Origin: an uncultured Collinsella sp.
GTDB taxonomy: Bacteria > Actinomycetota > Coriobacteriia > Coriobacteriales > Coriobacteriaceae
Length of the DNA: 8,903 bases
Assembly (NCBI GenBank): GCA_900544425.1
Contig: UQUX01000071.1
Span: 1-8,903, forward strand
Direction: 5' to 3'
Of the stretch, positions 1 to 6,285 are shown one piece after another. Numbering within the stretch: position 1 is the first letter of the stretch; every line of letters begins with the position of its first letter. Position numbers and translations under genes: made by a program. Below the pieces are notes generated by a model. That model was not told the DNA's origin and did not search any database. It was given only the letters and a program-made list of their open reading frames with translations.

Positions 1-1
1 G

Positions 2-1330
2 CGACCTGTTCGATCTGTCTGCCGTATGAGCCTGGTGGGCGAGGGCTTTGTCCATCGCGATATCTCGCCCGCTAATATTATGGTGCGCACGGCGCGTCTA
101 CCGCTTGACCGGCAGCTTGCCGAGGGCACCTTTGACCTGTGCCTGATCGACTTTGGCTCGTCGCTGGCGCTCGAGCCTGCGTCGGCCGTGGCCGGTACCG
201 GCGGCAAGGCGTCGTTTACGGAGCGCTATGCCACGCTGCGTCGCGCGACGGTTGCCTACGCCCCGCCCGAGATGCTCACTGACGATATTCCCGACCTACG
301 CGCTTTGCGTATGTCGCCGGCGATTGACGTCTATGCCGCGGCAAGCACGGTTTACGAGCTCATTGCCGGCGTCGCGCCATACGAAGCCGCGCCGAGCACT
401 TCGGGCACCTCGGGTTCGCGCAAAAAGACGCGCGACATCGCCAGCCCCTACCGTCTTAAGATGGACACGCGGCCCGACTATCCCATTGGTGCCCATGCGC
501 CCGGTTGCGATTTGACTCAGCTGCTTCGTCGTGAGCCCGATGTGGCGCTCGCCGCGGCCGAGCAGGCCCAGCAGCTAGGGCTTGAGCCGGATTCCGAAGA
601 GCTACGTGATGCGCTGGCGTTTGTCGATGCCCAGCTGTTCGACGTGGTGATGGCCTGTCTGTCCAGCCATCAAAAAGATCGTCCCGAGCCGGCGGCGGTC
701 GAGGCGGCGCTCTCGGCGTTTTGTGACCACTATGCGCAAAATGTCGGTCGTTCGCTCCGCGGCGAGCCGCTCACGCCGTGCCCCATGGATGCGTCTGGCC
801 GCGCGGTTCGTCGCGCGCTGATGATCGGTGCGGCGGTCGTTTGCAGCGTGGTTTGGGCTGTGGTCGTGGTTTCGGCCGCGCTGCTGGCGTCGGGCGCTCG
901 CGTGACGGCGATTTTGGGATCGCTCGTGTGGTCTGGGTCGCTACCGGGTATTATTGCCGCACTGGCTTTGGCGCTGCCAGGCATAGCCGGCGTTGCCGCG
1001 GGGGCACTTGCGCGCAATCGGCGCTCGGGGTTCCTGCAGGGTGTGCTTGCGCTTTCTGCCTGCGAGGTTCCGGTGCTGGTTGTGGCTGCATGTAGCGTAT
1101 TTTCCCAACGCGCCGTGATGGGCGGCCTTGTTGCCGCTCTGGTTGCAACCTATACGCTTACGTGGTTTTTGCTTGCGATGGGCTTTGCCTTTGAACTTCC
1201 CGTTTCGGCACCGCGACGCACAAAAGCCCAGATGGCGACTCCGCTTGCCGGTGGAGCCGCAGCTGCCCATACTTTTGGCGGACCTGTCGAAGTATCGTCC
1301 GATTCTATTTCTACGACCAAGGAGGCCTAG
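2..1330 (+). CDS. Membrane-anchored Ser/Thr protein kinase, 3' part (5' end outside window)
   Basis: This is the C-terminal part of a Hanks-type Ser/Thr protein kinase that phosphorylates proteins at the cytoplasmic face of the membrane. Counting from the Met at 26, the catalytic loop is HRDISPAN (H10, R11, D12, N17). The Mg-binding DFG is residues 42-44, the APPE motif 79-82, the DVY helix Asp is D101, and the C-lobe Arg is R219 in KDRP. After residue 260 come about four hydrophobic segments (roughly 264-289, 306-329, 338-358, 364-388) and a soluble Ala/Ser/Thr-rich tail. The glycine loop and catalytic Lys are absent, and the frame stays open to the window edge, so the Met at 26 is almost certainly not the real start. 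The few bases before it also read DLFDLSAV in another frame, so a frameshift there cannot be excluded. It is probably co-transcribed with the FHA gene 3 bp downstream, a plausible phospho-Thr partner. The family assignment is firm; the substrate is unknown. Confidence 0.85.
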   Translation, partial: RPVRSVCRMSLVGEGFVHRDISPANIMVRTARLPLDRQLAEGTFDLCLIDFGSSLALEPASAVAGTGGKASFTERYATLRRATVAYAPPEMLTDDIPDLRALRMSPAIDVYAAASTVYELIAGVAPYEAAPSTSGTSGSRKKTRDIASPYRLKMDTRPDYPIGAHAPGCDLTQLLRREPDVALAAAEQAQQLGLEPDSEELRDALAFVDAQLFDVVMACLSSHQKDRPEPAAVEAALSAFCDHYAQNVGRSLRGEPLTPCPMDASGRAVRRALMIGAAVVCSVVWAVVVVSAALLASGARVTAILGSLVWSGSLPGIIAALALALPGIAGVAAGALARNRRSGFLQGVLALSACEVPVLVVAACSVFSQRAVMGGLVAALVATYTLTWFLLAMGFAFELPVSAPRRTKAQMATPLAGGAAAAHTFGGPVEVSSDSISTTKEA

Positions 1331-1333
1331 GTC

Positions 1334-2272
1334 ATGGCATCTCAAGTTGAGCTCACCCCATGCGGGGCCATGTTTGACATCTTTAAGCGCGCGGCGCATC
1401 TGAGCCATATCGAGCTGTGCGGCTTGGTGCTTTCGTCCCGTCCGCTCGCCGACGGCCGCAGCCCGCAGAGCCGAGCCGCCGATCGCTCTTGGGTTTCCCG
1501 TTTTATCGTTCGCGCGCCGGTCGGCACGCTTCAGCAGCGCTACTTTGCCGAATACGGTACCTCGGCTGCGCGTATTATGTCGCAACTGGCCCTGCGCCAG
1601 CGCAATCCCATGGACTCCACGGCTGTGATCAATATGGTGTGCGGTCCTGCAGGTGAACCGATGGTACGCGCGCTCGAAGAGTGCCACCAGGACACGAATC
1701 TCTATCGCAACGCGCTCGATCGCCTGTCCCAGGCGGCGGAACTCATGCCCGCCGAGCGCGCCGAGGCCGTGCTGGTGCTGTTTGTCGCCGTCGGTTGTTC
1801 GGCGGATGTGCGGTCCTCGGTGAACTATGCCATCGACTACGCGCACGCGACCTGTGGCGGAGGCACCTCCACGCCGCGTTCGCTTGGCATGTCGATGACC
1901 GCGGGCGAACGCGAACCCGCCCCGGCGCACCCCTTGGGCTTGCTGCGCGTACAAAACAGTTTTGTCGTGAGCGCCCCGCGCTGGATTCAGCCGAGTGAGC
2001 AGGGTGTTGAGATTGGCGCGCTGGCCACTGGTGAGGGCGATATTACCGACGTCGGCGACGATGTCTCGGCCCGCCATGCCCATATCTGGTGCGATGCTCA
2101 AAATATCTGGCACGTCGAGGACTTGTCGTCCACCAACGGAACCGTGGTGGTAAACGGGGCCACGCGCGTCTGCATTCAGGTCGAGCCCGGCCGTTCCGCC
2201 CAGCTCAATCCCGGCGACGAGCTCAAGCTCGGCGAATCCACTACCTACGCCATCCTCTTCGGTGCTCTCTAG
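1334..2272 (+). CDS. FHA-domain protein, 312 aa, partner of the upstream kinase
   Basis: This is a protein with a C-terminal forkhead-associated (FHA) domain, which in the family binds phosphothreonine peptides. Residues 1-195 are a mostly helical region I do not recognise, followed by an Ala/Pro-rich linker. The FHA domain spans about 203-312. It shows the S-x-R-H motif (S245, R247, H248), the D-L-S-S-T-N-G-T strand-loop (263-270) and NPGDELKLG near the end. The usual GR motif reads G228-A229, so the Arg that helps hold the FHA fold and ligand loop is missing; the second FHA copy at the right edge has the same GA. The start at 1334 is chosen because AAGGAGG lies about 8 bp upstream, inside the last codons of the kinase gene, whose stop is 3 bp away. 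That spacing suggests translational coupling. The kinase/FHA pairing implies a phospho-signalling module, though its output cannot be read here. Confidence 0.85.
   Translation: MASQVELTPCGAMFDIFKRAAHLSHIELCGLVLSSRPLADGRSPQSRAADRSWVSRFIVRAPVGTLQQRYFAEYGTSAARIMSQLALRQRNPMDSTAVINMVCGPAGEPMVRALEECHQDTNLYRNALDRLSQAAELMPAERAEAVLVLFVAVGCSADVRSSVNYAIDYAHATCGGGTSTPRSLGMSMTAGEREPAPAHPLGLLRVQNSFVVSAPRWIQPSEQGVEIGALATGEGDITDVGDDVSARHAHIWCDAQNIWHVEDLSSTNGTVVVNGATRVCIQVEPGRSAQLNPGDELKLGESTTYAILFGAL
2114..2168 (+). repeat. 55-bp perfect direct repeat, left copy (partner 8849-8903)
   Basis: The DNA coding for VEDLSSTNGTVVVNGATR is identical over 55 bases to 8849-8903, where the window ends, so the true length may be greater. 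The surrounding FHA sequence is similar but not identical. The identity could reflect gene conversion or a recent tandem duplication, and it supplies homology for recombination across the whole island. Confidence 0.9.
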
Positions 2273-2307
2273 CCGGCAGATAGGGACGTTCCTTTTCTCT
2301 GCCGGCT
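2271..2307. terminator. GC-rich hairpin after the FHA gene, possibly part of a dispersed repeat
   Basis: A perfect 10-bp inverted repeat (AGCCGGCAGA at 2271-2280, TCTGCCGGCT at 2298-2307) starts within the FHA stop codon and has a 17-nt loop containing GGGACGTTCC and a TTTT run. It is followed by GGGGACACTCC (2308-2318). It may end the kinase/FHA transcript, but no T-run follows the stem. The paired GGGAC...TCC half-motifs look more like a REP-type intergenic repeat. A smaller hairpin, GGGCC-ATTTT-GGCCC, follows at 2353-2367. Confidence 0.45.
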
Positions 2308-2380
2308 GGGGACACTCCTTGGCGCGCCAGAGCCAGTCGCCCGGGGATGGAGGGGCCATTTTGGCCCTTGGCGGTCAGTC

Positions 2381-3271
2381 GGGGCGAAACTAGAAGATCT
2401 TTCCGATTCGCGGCTGTTCATGCTTGTAGAGCATCTAAAACAATAGGATGTTATTCTGGAATATGCCGGGTGCGTGAACTTGCCTGTCTTAGCCTTAATA
2501 AGGTATAGGGGAGTTTGGCTCAGGGGTTCCGTCTTGTTCTTCAGCGCAGTATTGTGGGACAGATTTGCTGAGATTGGCGCCTTACACCGCAGAGCGCACG
2601 GAAGGCTCTCGATTTGTGTTCTGGCCCCAGAATACAGGGCCTGATACTTACCAACTGTGGCATGGATGTAACATCTGTAGAAATCAACCCTTTTGTTGTC
2701 GACCTTTGTAAGAAAAACACTGCCATCAACTCTTTGGATGACGAAACTAGGGTGCTTGAGGGGAGCCTTTACTCCCCTCTGAGAGATGACTCATGTTTTT
2801 CGCTTGTCGTTGTGAATCCTCCGTTACTGCCGATTCCGGATGAGATTCCTTATCCCTTCGTTTGAGATGGAGGACAATCGGGTCTGGATAAAACACTTCG
2901 TATTCTTAAGGGTGGCGATACGCATTTAGAGAAAAACGGTAAATACTGCTAATAGGGGTGACGACGATGGTGCAGGGGCGACCCGCGATGCTCTCATCAA
3001 TACGTCGGATACTTGGGAAATCAGGTCTAGATGCATGTATGATGATGCTGTGTGGCTATTCAATTAATCCGCGTTCCGAATGGGTGCAGGGTATAGCTGC
3101 GACATCGTATGCTTTTGACCCGGCGCGATACTCAGATATTTCTGAGGCGGTTGACGAAGTTTATACGCACTATGCCGCGCAAGGCGTTTCGGAAGTTTGC
3201 ACATCTACGTTACGGGCTTAGGTTTCTTCAAGCGAGCAGGCCGGTTGCGTTATTTCGAGCGATTTTTCTAG
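2381..3271 (+). pseudogene. Class I SAM-dependent methyltransferase, decayed by stops and frameshifts
   Basis: This is the remnant of a roughly 300-aa class I methyltransferase, readable only by switching frames. From 2381 it reads KLEDLSDSRLFMLVEHLKQ, then TAG at 2444-2446, then on to the NLPVLALIRYRGVWL stretch. The frame changes near 2546 (QYCGTDLLRLAPYTAER) and again near 2604. The SAM-binding motif I follows (ALDLCSGPRIQGL), with the acidic motif VEINP and the motif IV NPPLLPIP. At 2863-2865 a TGA sits where GGA would give the expected PFVGDGG. Near 2942 one A appears lost from an A-run, after which ILLIGVTTM continues. Near 3200 one base is lost before HIYVTGLGFFKRAG. The ending is YFERFF and TAG at 3269-3271. 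The Arg in CSGPR replaces the usual motif I Gly (a single-base change, GGA to AGA). NPP-type methyltransferases act on proteins, nucleic acids or metabolites; the substrate here is unknown. It lies upstream of the exporter and could once have been a peptide-tailoring enzyme. Confidence 0.8.
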
Positions 3272-3298
3272 TCTAGACGACAAAAGGCAAAGGATTTG

Positions 3299-3442
3299 AT
3301 GGGTATAAAACGCGGACGTTTGTGGGCGGATGCTCAAATCTATTGTGGCAATCGGGCGGTTGAAAAAGATATTTCAACCGCCCGATTGCCAGGTTCGTCG
3401 GAGGAGATGTCCGATTCCGACTCTCTTGTAGGAAGAGCTTGA
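3299..3442 (+). CDS. Possible small ORF (47 aa), perhaps a frameshifted small gene ahead of the exporter
   Basis: An ATG at 3299 follows AAAGGA at 5-nt spacing and lies 27 bp after the methyltransferase stop. It opens a 47-codon frame beginning MGIKRGRLWADAQIYC and ending DSDSLVGRA. Shifting frame by one base near 3434 extends it to 3515 with ELEIVLAQGNLKAVSL and a C-terminal LRSCCVEV. That stop overlaps a GAGGTGTAAGG stretch just upstream of the exporter. This could be a small gene, even a peptide precursor, that has lost its frame like the methyltransferase before it. It resembles nothing I recognise, and the perfect inverted repeat inside it could instead mean that the frame is accidental. 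Confidence 0.3.
   Translation: MGIKRGRLWADAQIYCGNRAVEKDISTARLPGSSEEMSDSDSLVGRA
3346..3391. repeat. Perfect 20-bp inverted repeat with 6-nt loop
   Basis: The arm at 3346-3365 (TGGCAATCGGGCGG...) and its exact reverse complement at 3372-3391 are separated by AAGATA. The stem is very stable (20 of 20 pairs). No T-run follows on either strand, so it is not a standard intrinsic terminator. It lies about 145 bp before the exporter start and inside the possible small ORF. It could be an RNA stability or attenuation element, or the relic of an inverted duplication or miniature element. Confidence 0.8.
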
Positions 3443-3536
3443 GATCGTATTGGCCCAAGGCAATCTTAAAGCAGTCTCATTGGCAAATCTTCGCTCCTGT
3501 TGTGTTGAGGTGTAAGGTATCAGTGATTGATGTTTT

Positions 3537-5189
3537 GTGGCGGGTAGATTGGGGCCTTCCTTGATTCGATGCGTTCTCTCGAGGTTCATCAGAGCAAAAG
3601 GGGCTTTCGTCTTCATTGCTATCACGGTGATTGGAACCGCTCTCTCCTATGCCATGCCATACGTGAACGGGAAATTCTTAGATTTTCTTCTCGGTAACCG
3701 CAGCGAAAGAGACGCCGTACTCTTCGCGCTCCTGGTTGCGTCAATAGGAGTTTTCTCCACCCTCTTTACTTATTTTGCAGGAACACTTTCCATTCGCATA
3801 ACCACGAGACTTTCCTTTGATCTTCTCAGGGAGGCCGTCTTGCGTTTTGAAAGAGACGATTACTTGGTGAGTCGGACCATCGATCCAGCCTATACAACGC
3901 AACGGATTATTTCCGACTCCAGCGTGGTCTCATCCTTCGTTTTGGCGAATTTTATCAGTGCGCCGCTGTCCATTGTAGCCATTCCCATCGTATTGCTTAT
4001 CATATGGTCAATTGATTCAACTCTCGCGGTGTTTTCCATCATTCTCCTCATCGTGTATTTCTGTGTAATTACTGGGTTGAGGAAACTTTTGTATAGGGTC
4101 ACGTATGAGAAGAAAGAGGCGGACAGCGCCTTTTACGCCGCAATTGCATCGCAGCTTAATCAGATTCTCAACATTCAACTGACATCTTCGTACGGCAAGA
4201 GCGAACAAGCGCTCGACGCTGGGTTTAAGAGCTATTTTCCCAAAGTTTTGCGCTCCGGAAAGCTATCATATTCTCTGACATCGCTCGATGGTCTTTTCGC
4301 AGCGTTGTTTCAAGCGGTGATACTTGTTGTTTCCGGAGTACGAATCATTAACGGAACTATGTCAATAGGCGAGTACACTATCATCGGTACATACTTCGCG
4401 GTTCTCTTTAAGACTTTGAAAAGTATGATGTCATTGTTCAAATCCTATCAAGATGCCAAAGCATCATGGGATAGGACGGCTATCGCGACGAGAGAAAAGG
4501 AGAGATCGGGGTGGAATCGGACCGATTTAGCTAAACTCGATGAAATAAATGACATTTCGGTATCTGATTTGGAATTCTCGGTTGCCCTTCCAGACGGATC
4601 TGTCCGAGAGGTCCTCGGCGGGTTTTCTTTCAAGTTTTCCGGTCCTGGTACATATTGCATAGTTGGGGAAAACGGAAGAGGCAAGACGTCACTTCTTTAC
4701 TTGATGCTCGGGCTATACTCATCGAAAGGCAAAGTAAAATACAACGGCGTGCCAATCGAAGAATGCGACTTGGATTACATACGTGCGAGAGAGATATCGT
4801 GCTGCCCACAGTCGTGCTTCGCGCCGGACGAAACGGTGAAAGAGCTGTTAGAGTATTTCGACACGCCCTTTTCTTCCTATCACCGGGGTGTAGATGGCCT
4901 ACTTTCGCTGGAAAACAGCGTGAAGGAGTTGCTCGGGAAACGTTGCTCCGCGCTTTCGGGCGGTGAGCTGCGCCGAGTGTACTTATGGTCGGCGATTTCA
5001 CGCAAGTCGTCAGTTTTGGTACTCGACGAGCCCACGACTGGGTTAGACGCTGTAAGCCGCGCCGAGCTTGCGGCCTATGTTAAGCGCAACAAGCAAAGCC
5101 AGCTGATCATCGTTGTCTCTCACGATGACGAGATGGTCGGCGCGGTAGAAGGGGTAGTGGATTTAGGCAGCATGTACCAGGGTAAATGA
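3537..5189 (+). CDS. ABC exporter half-transporter (TMD-NBD fusion), 550 aa
   Basis: This is an ATP-driven exporter of the half-transporter type, expected to work as a homodimer in the membrane. The N-terminal domain has six hydrophobic segments (about 22-43, 58-82, 134-157, 159-180, 250-268, 281-301). The nucleotide-binding domain covers about 338-550 and has every catalytic motif: Walker A GENGRGKT (377-384), Q-loop Q425, signature LSGGE (473-477), Walker B VLVLDEP (493-499) and H-loop H529. It has no N-terminal C39 peptidase domain, so it would not cleave a double-glycine leader itself. It converges on the radical SAM operon, and export of the modified peptide is the best guess, though a multidrug-type substrate is possible. 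The start is uncertain. GTG 3537 is the first start after an in-frame TGA, but the nearest AAGG-type site (about 3513-3516) is better placed for out-of-frame GTG 3523 or ATG 3530. The coding region itself looks intact. Confidence 0.88.
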   Translation: MAGRLGPSLIRCVLSRFIRAKGAFVFIAITVIGTALSYAMPYVNGKFLDFLLGNRSERDAVLFALLVASIGVFSTLFTYFAGTLSIRITTRLSFDLLREAVLRFERDDYLVSRTIDPAYTTQRIISDSSVVSSFVLANFISAPLSIVAIPIVLLIIWSIDSTLAVFSIILLIVYFCVITGLRKLLYRVTYEKKEADSAFYAAIASQLNQILNIQLTSSYGKSEQALDAGFKSYFPKVLRSGKLSYSLTSLDGLFAALFQAVILVVSGVRIINGTMSIGEYTIIGTYFAVLFKTLKSMMSLFKSYQDAKASWDRTAIATREKERSGWNRTDLAKLDEINDISVSDLEFSVALPDGSVREVLGGFSFKFSGPGTYCIVGENGRGKTSLLYLMLGLYSSKGKVKYNGVPIEECDLDYIRAREISCCPQSCFAPDETVKELLEYFDTPFSSYHRGVDGLLSLENSVKELLGKRCSALSGGELRRVYLWSAISRKSSVLVLDEPTTGLDAVSRAELAAYVKRNKQSQLIIVVSHDDEMVGAVEGVVDLGSMYQGK

Positions 5190-5560
5190 TGACAAGTGTA
5201 GTGCTACCCAACTGGCAGAGATAACAAAAAGGCGATGCAGATGCACGTAGCATTCAGGCGGTTCGGACTCGGTGCCTTCACGCCATCGCAACGCTTTCAG
5301 ATATAGTTCTCGTTCTCTTACTAAAGGAAACTTTAGTCTACGTCATCTTGTCGAGACAGAGGTGAAGCGAAGTGTTGTCGCGACGTATTTTATTCCAGGT
5401 GGCTCAGTATCAGCGTGAGAATCGCACCAAAGTGTACTTACGATTCTCGTGTCCCACGGACAACATGAGCTGAGCATTGAGGTTCCACCCTTTGCTGCAA
5501 CTACACGGGGTTGGACGGCAATGAATATGCCGGGCCGCATACCACGCGCAGCGGGGGTCC
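5190..5560. other. Non-coding or decayed stretch downstream of the exporter
   Basis: No convincing gene is present. A frame with EVKRSVVATYFIPGGSVSA ends at a TGA around 5416 and resumes as LTILVSHGQHELSIEVPPF, which hints at a degraded gene I cannot identify. Two short hairpins occur. One is ACTAAAG-GAAA-CTTTAGT (5320-5337), with a GNRA-type loop and no T-run after it. The other has 8-bp arms GAGAATCG (5417-5424) and CGATTCTC (5441-5448). I see no clear terminator directly behind the exporter. Confidence 0.4.
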
Positions 5561-5686
5561 ATGTCCCAGTATGTTGCCTACAGCAGCCTCGATGTCCGCG
5601 CACACATCATCTCTGCCTTCGCGTTCAATCCATTTGCCGGAGAGTGCGAGGGTTGCCAGGCCGTAGAATTCGAGCCGAACAAATGA
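5561..5686 (+). CDS. Doubtful 41-aa ORF or gene remnant with a CxxC motif
   Basis: The ATG at 5561 follows a G-run (GCGGGGG) at short spacing and opens a 41-codon frame that starts MSQYVAYSSLDVRAHI. Its second half contains FNPFAGECEGCQAVEF, with a C-x-x-C pair (C29, C32), and it ends PNK. Its composition looks protein-like rather than random, and it is more GC-rich than the peptide genes to its right. I do not recognise it. An in-frame stop lies shortly upstream, and the preceding bases in other frames also look like former coding sequence. It may therefore be the tail of a degraded gene rather than a working small protein. The bidirectional hairpin at 5781-5825 would terminate a transcript through it. 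Confidence 0.25.
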   Translation: MSQYVAYSSLDVRAHIISAFAFNPFAGECEGCQAVEFEPNK

Positions 5687-5780
5687 AATGCGGTATCAGC
5701 GCATAGGATTAAACTGACGATTGCTTTGCACTGAGAATACGCTTGGAAAGCCGCTATGGGTGGCGGCCCGGGTTAAATAG

Positions 5781-5825
5781 AGAAGCCCGTCCGATCACTT
5801 TCATGTGGCGAACGGTCGGGCTTCT
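5781..5825. terminator. Bidirectional hairpin terminator between convergent units
   Basis: Arms AGAAGCCCGTCCG (5781-5793) and CGGTCGGGCTTCT (5813-5825) pair in 12 of 13 positions across a 19-nt loop. The stem is A-rich on its left and T-rich on its right (TTCTTATT follows), so it can act in both directions. It lies 65 bp beyond the stop of the minus-strand peptide operon and downstream of the plus-strand exporter region. Confidence 0.75.
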
Positions 5826-5889
5826 TATTCCACTTGCCAATGCTCGGCTCATATTGGAAGAAAGCTACGCTAATGTTTGCGTGACACTC

Positions 5890-5997
5890 CTATTTTCTCC
5901 GAAGAAAGAGTCGGATAATGAAGAATAGAATTAAAAAAGGTGCCAGATATAACGCAAATATAAAGGCTAATCCAACGAGACCTTGCAATAATGGCAT
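5890..5997 (-). CDS. 35-aa single-span hydrophobic peptide, last gene of the peptide operon
   Basis: A small ORF starts at the ATG at 5997-5995, directly behind a near-perfect Shine-Dalgarno sequence (GGGAGGAG, then TT). It encodes a peptide beginning MPLLQGLVGLAFIF, continuing through an uninterrupted hydrophobic stretch with one Tyr and two Pro, and ending in a basic tail RLFLRRK. The product would be one transmembrane helix, with the positive C-terminus probably in the cytoplasm. It lies 78 bp after the second Cys-rich peptide on the same strand and just before the terminator, so it is most likely the last gene of the maturase/peptide operon. Plausible roles are self-protection against the modified peptide or an accessory part of export; a membrane-active peptide in its own right is also possible. 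I know no family for it. The case rests on the ribosome binding site, position and composition. Confidence 0.65.
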   Translation of the reverse strand: MPLLQGLVGLAFIFALYLAPFLILFFIIRLFLRRK

Positions 5998-5999
5998 AA

Positions 6000-6007
6000 C
6001 TCCTCCC
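6000..6007 (-). promoter_or_regulatory. Strong ribosome binding site of the 35-aa membrane peptide
   Basis: Read on the minus strand, GGGAGGAG is followed by TT and ATG. It is the main reason to accept this short frame as a real gene. Confidence 0.7.
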
Positions 6008-6075
6008 AGACACGAGATTTTGGTATTTGTTCCCATCTTATTCTGAATTGGACCAAATAGTTCCTAGCCACAAAA

Positions 6076-6255
6076 CTACTCGTCAACTGGATCGCACCAA
6101 TCTGCTGGCAAAACACAGCTTGATTCTTTATCGACATAGCACCAATCCGCAACAGGGCACTCGGCGATGTCGTAAAAATTGCATATATCAACTCCAAGAC
6201 AACAAGGCTCAACAGGAGGATGTTCATTTGAACCAACAGGATGGATATGCTTCAT
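6076..6255 (-). CDS. Cys-rich RiPP precursor candidate 2 (59 aa)
   Basis: This is a 59-aa peptide, probably a substrate of the radical SAM maturase encoded upstream. The ATG at 6255 follows GGTGAGGAG at 5-nt spacing. It begins MKHIHPVGSNEHPP, a short leader-like segment sharing KHIHP with the neighbouring peptide, and continues into an acidic region with seven Cys (18, 19, 25, 33, 39, 47, 54). Three D-x-C motifs occur: DIC (23-25), DWC (37-39) and DWC (52-54). Six of the cysteines align with those of precursor 1. There is no double-glycine cleavage site and no signal peptide. Radical SAM/SPASM enzymes commonly join Cys sulfur to a neighbouring residue's carbon (sactipeptides, ranthipeptides); that this happens here is inference. 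The gene starts 30 bp after precursor 1 ends. It does not match any peptide family I know by sequence. Confidence 0.8.
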   Translation of the reverse strand: MKHIHPVGSNEHPPVEPCCLGVDICNFYDIAECPVADWCYVDKESSCVLPADWCDPVDE

Positions 6256-6285
6256 AACAGCTCCTCACCTTAATCCAATTAGAGA

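Noticed and set aside
941..2359. Long minus-strand open frame (472 codons) opposite the kinase and FHA genes
   Set aside because: It is antisense to two well-supported genes in GC-rich DNA, where such shadow frames are common. Its composition is Arg/His/Gly-rich and no domain is recognisable.
5343..5603. Minus-strand 86-codon frame downstream of the exporter
   Set aside because: Its Cys/Arg-rich composition has no pattern, it has no ribosome binding site, and it overlaps better plus-strand remnants.
5967..6236. Minus-strand 89-codon frame with a signal-like start (MNILLLSLVVLELIYAIF)
   Set aside because: It overlaps precursor 2 in another frame, begins at TTG without a ribosome binding site, and lacks the paralog support that precursor 2 has.
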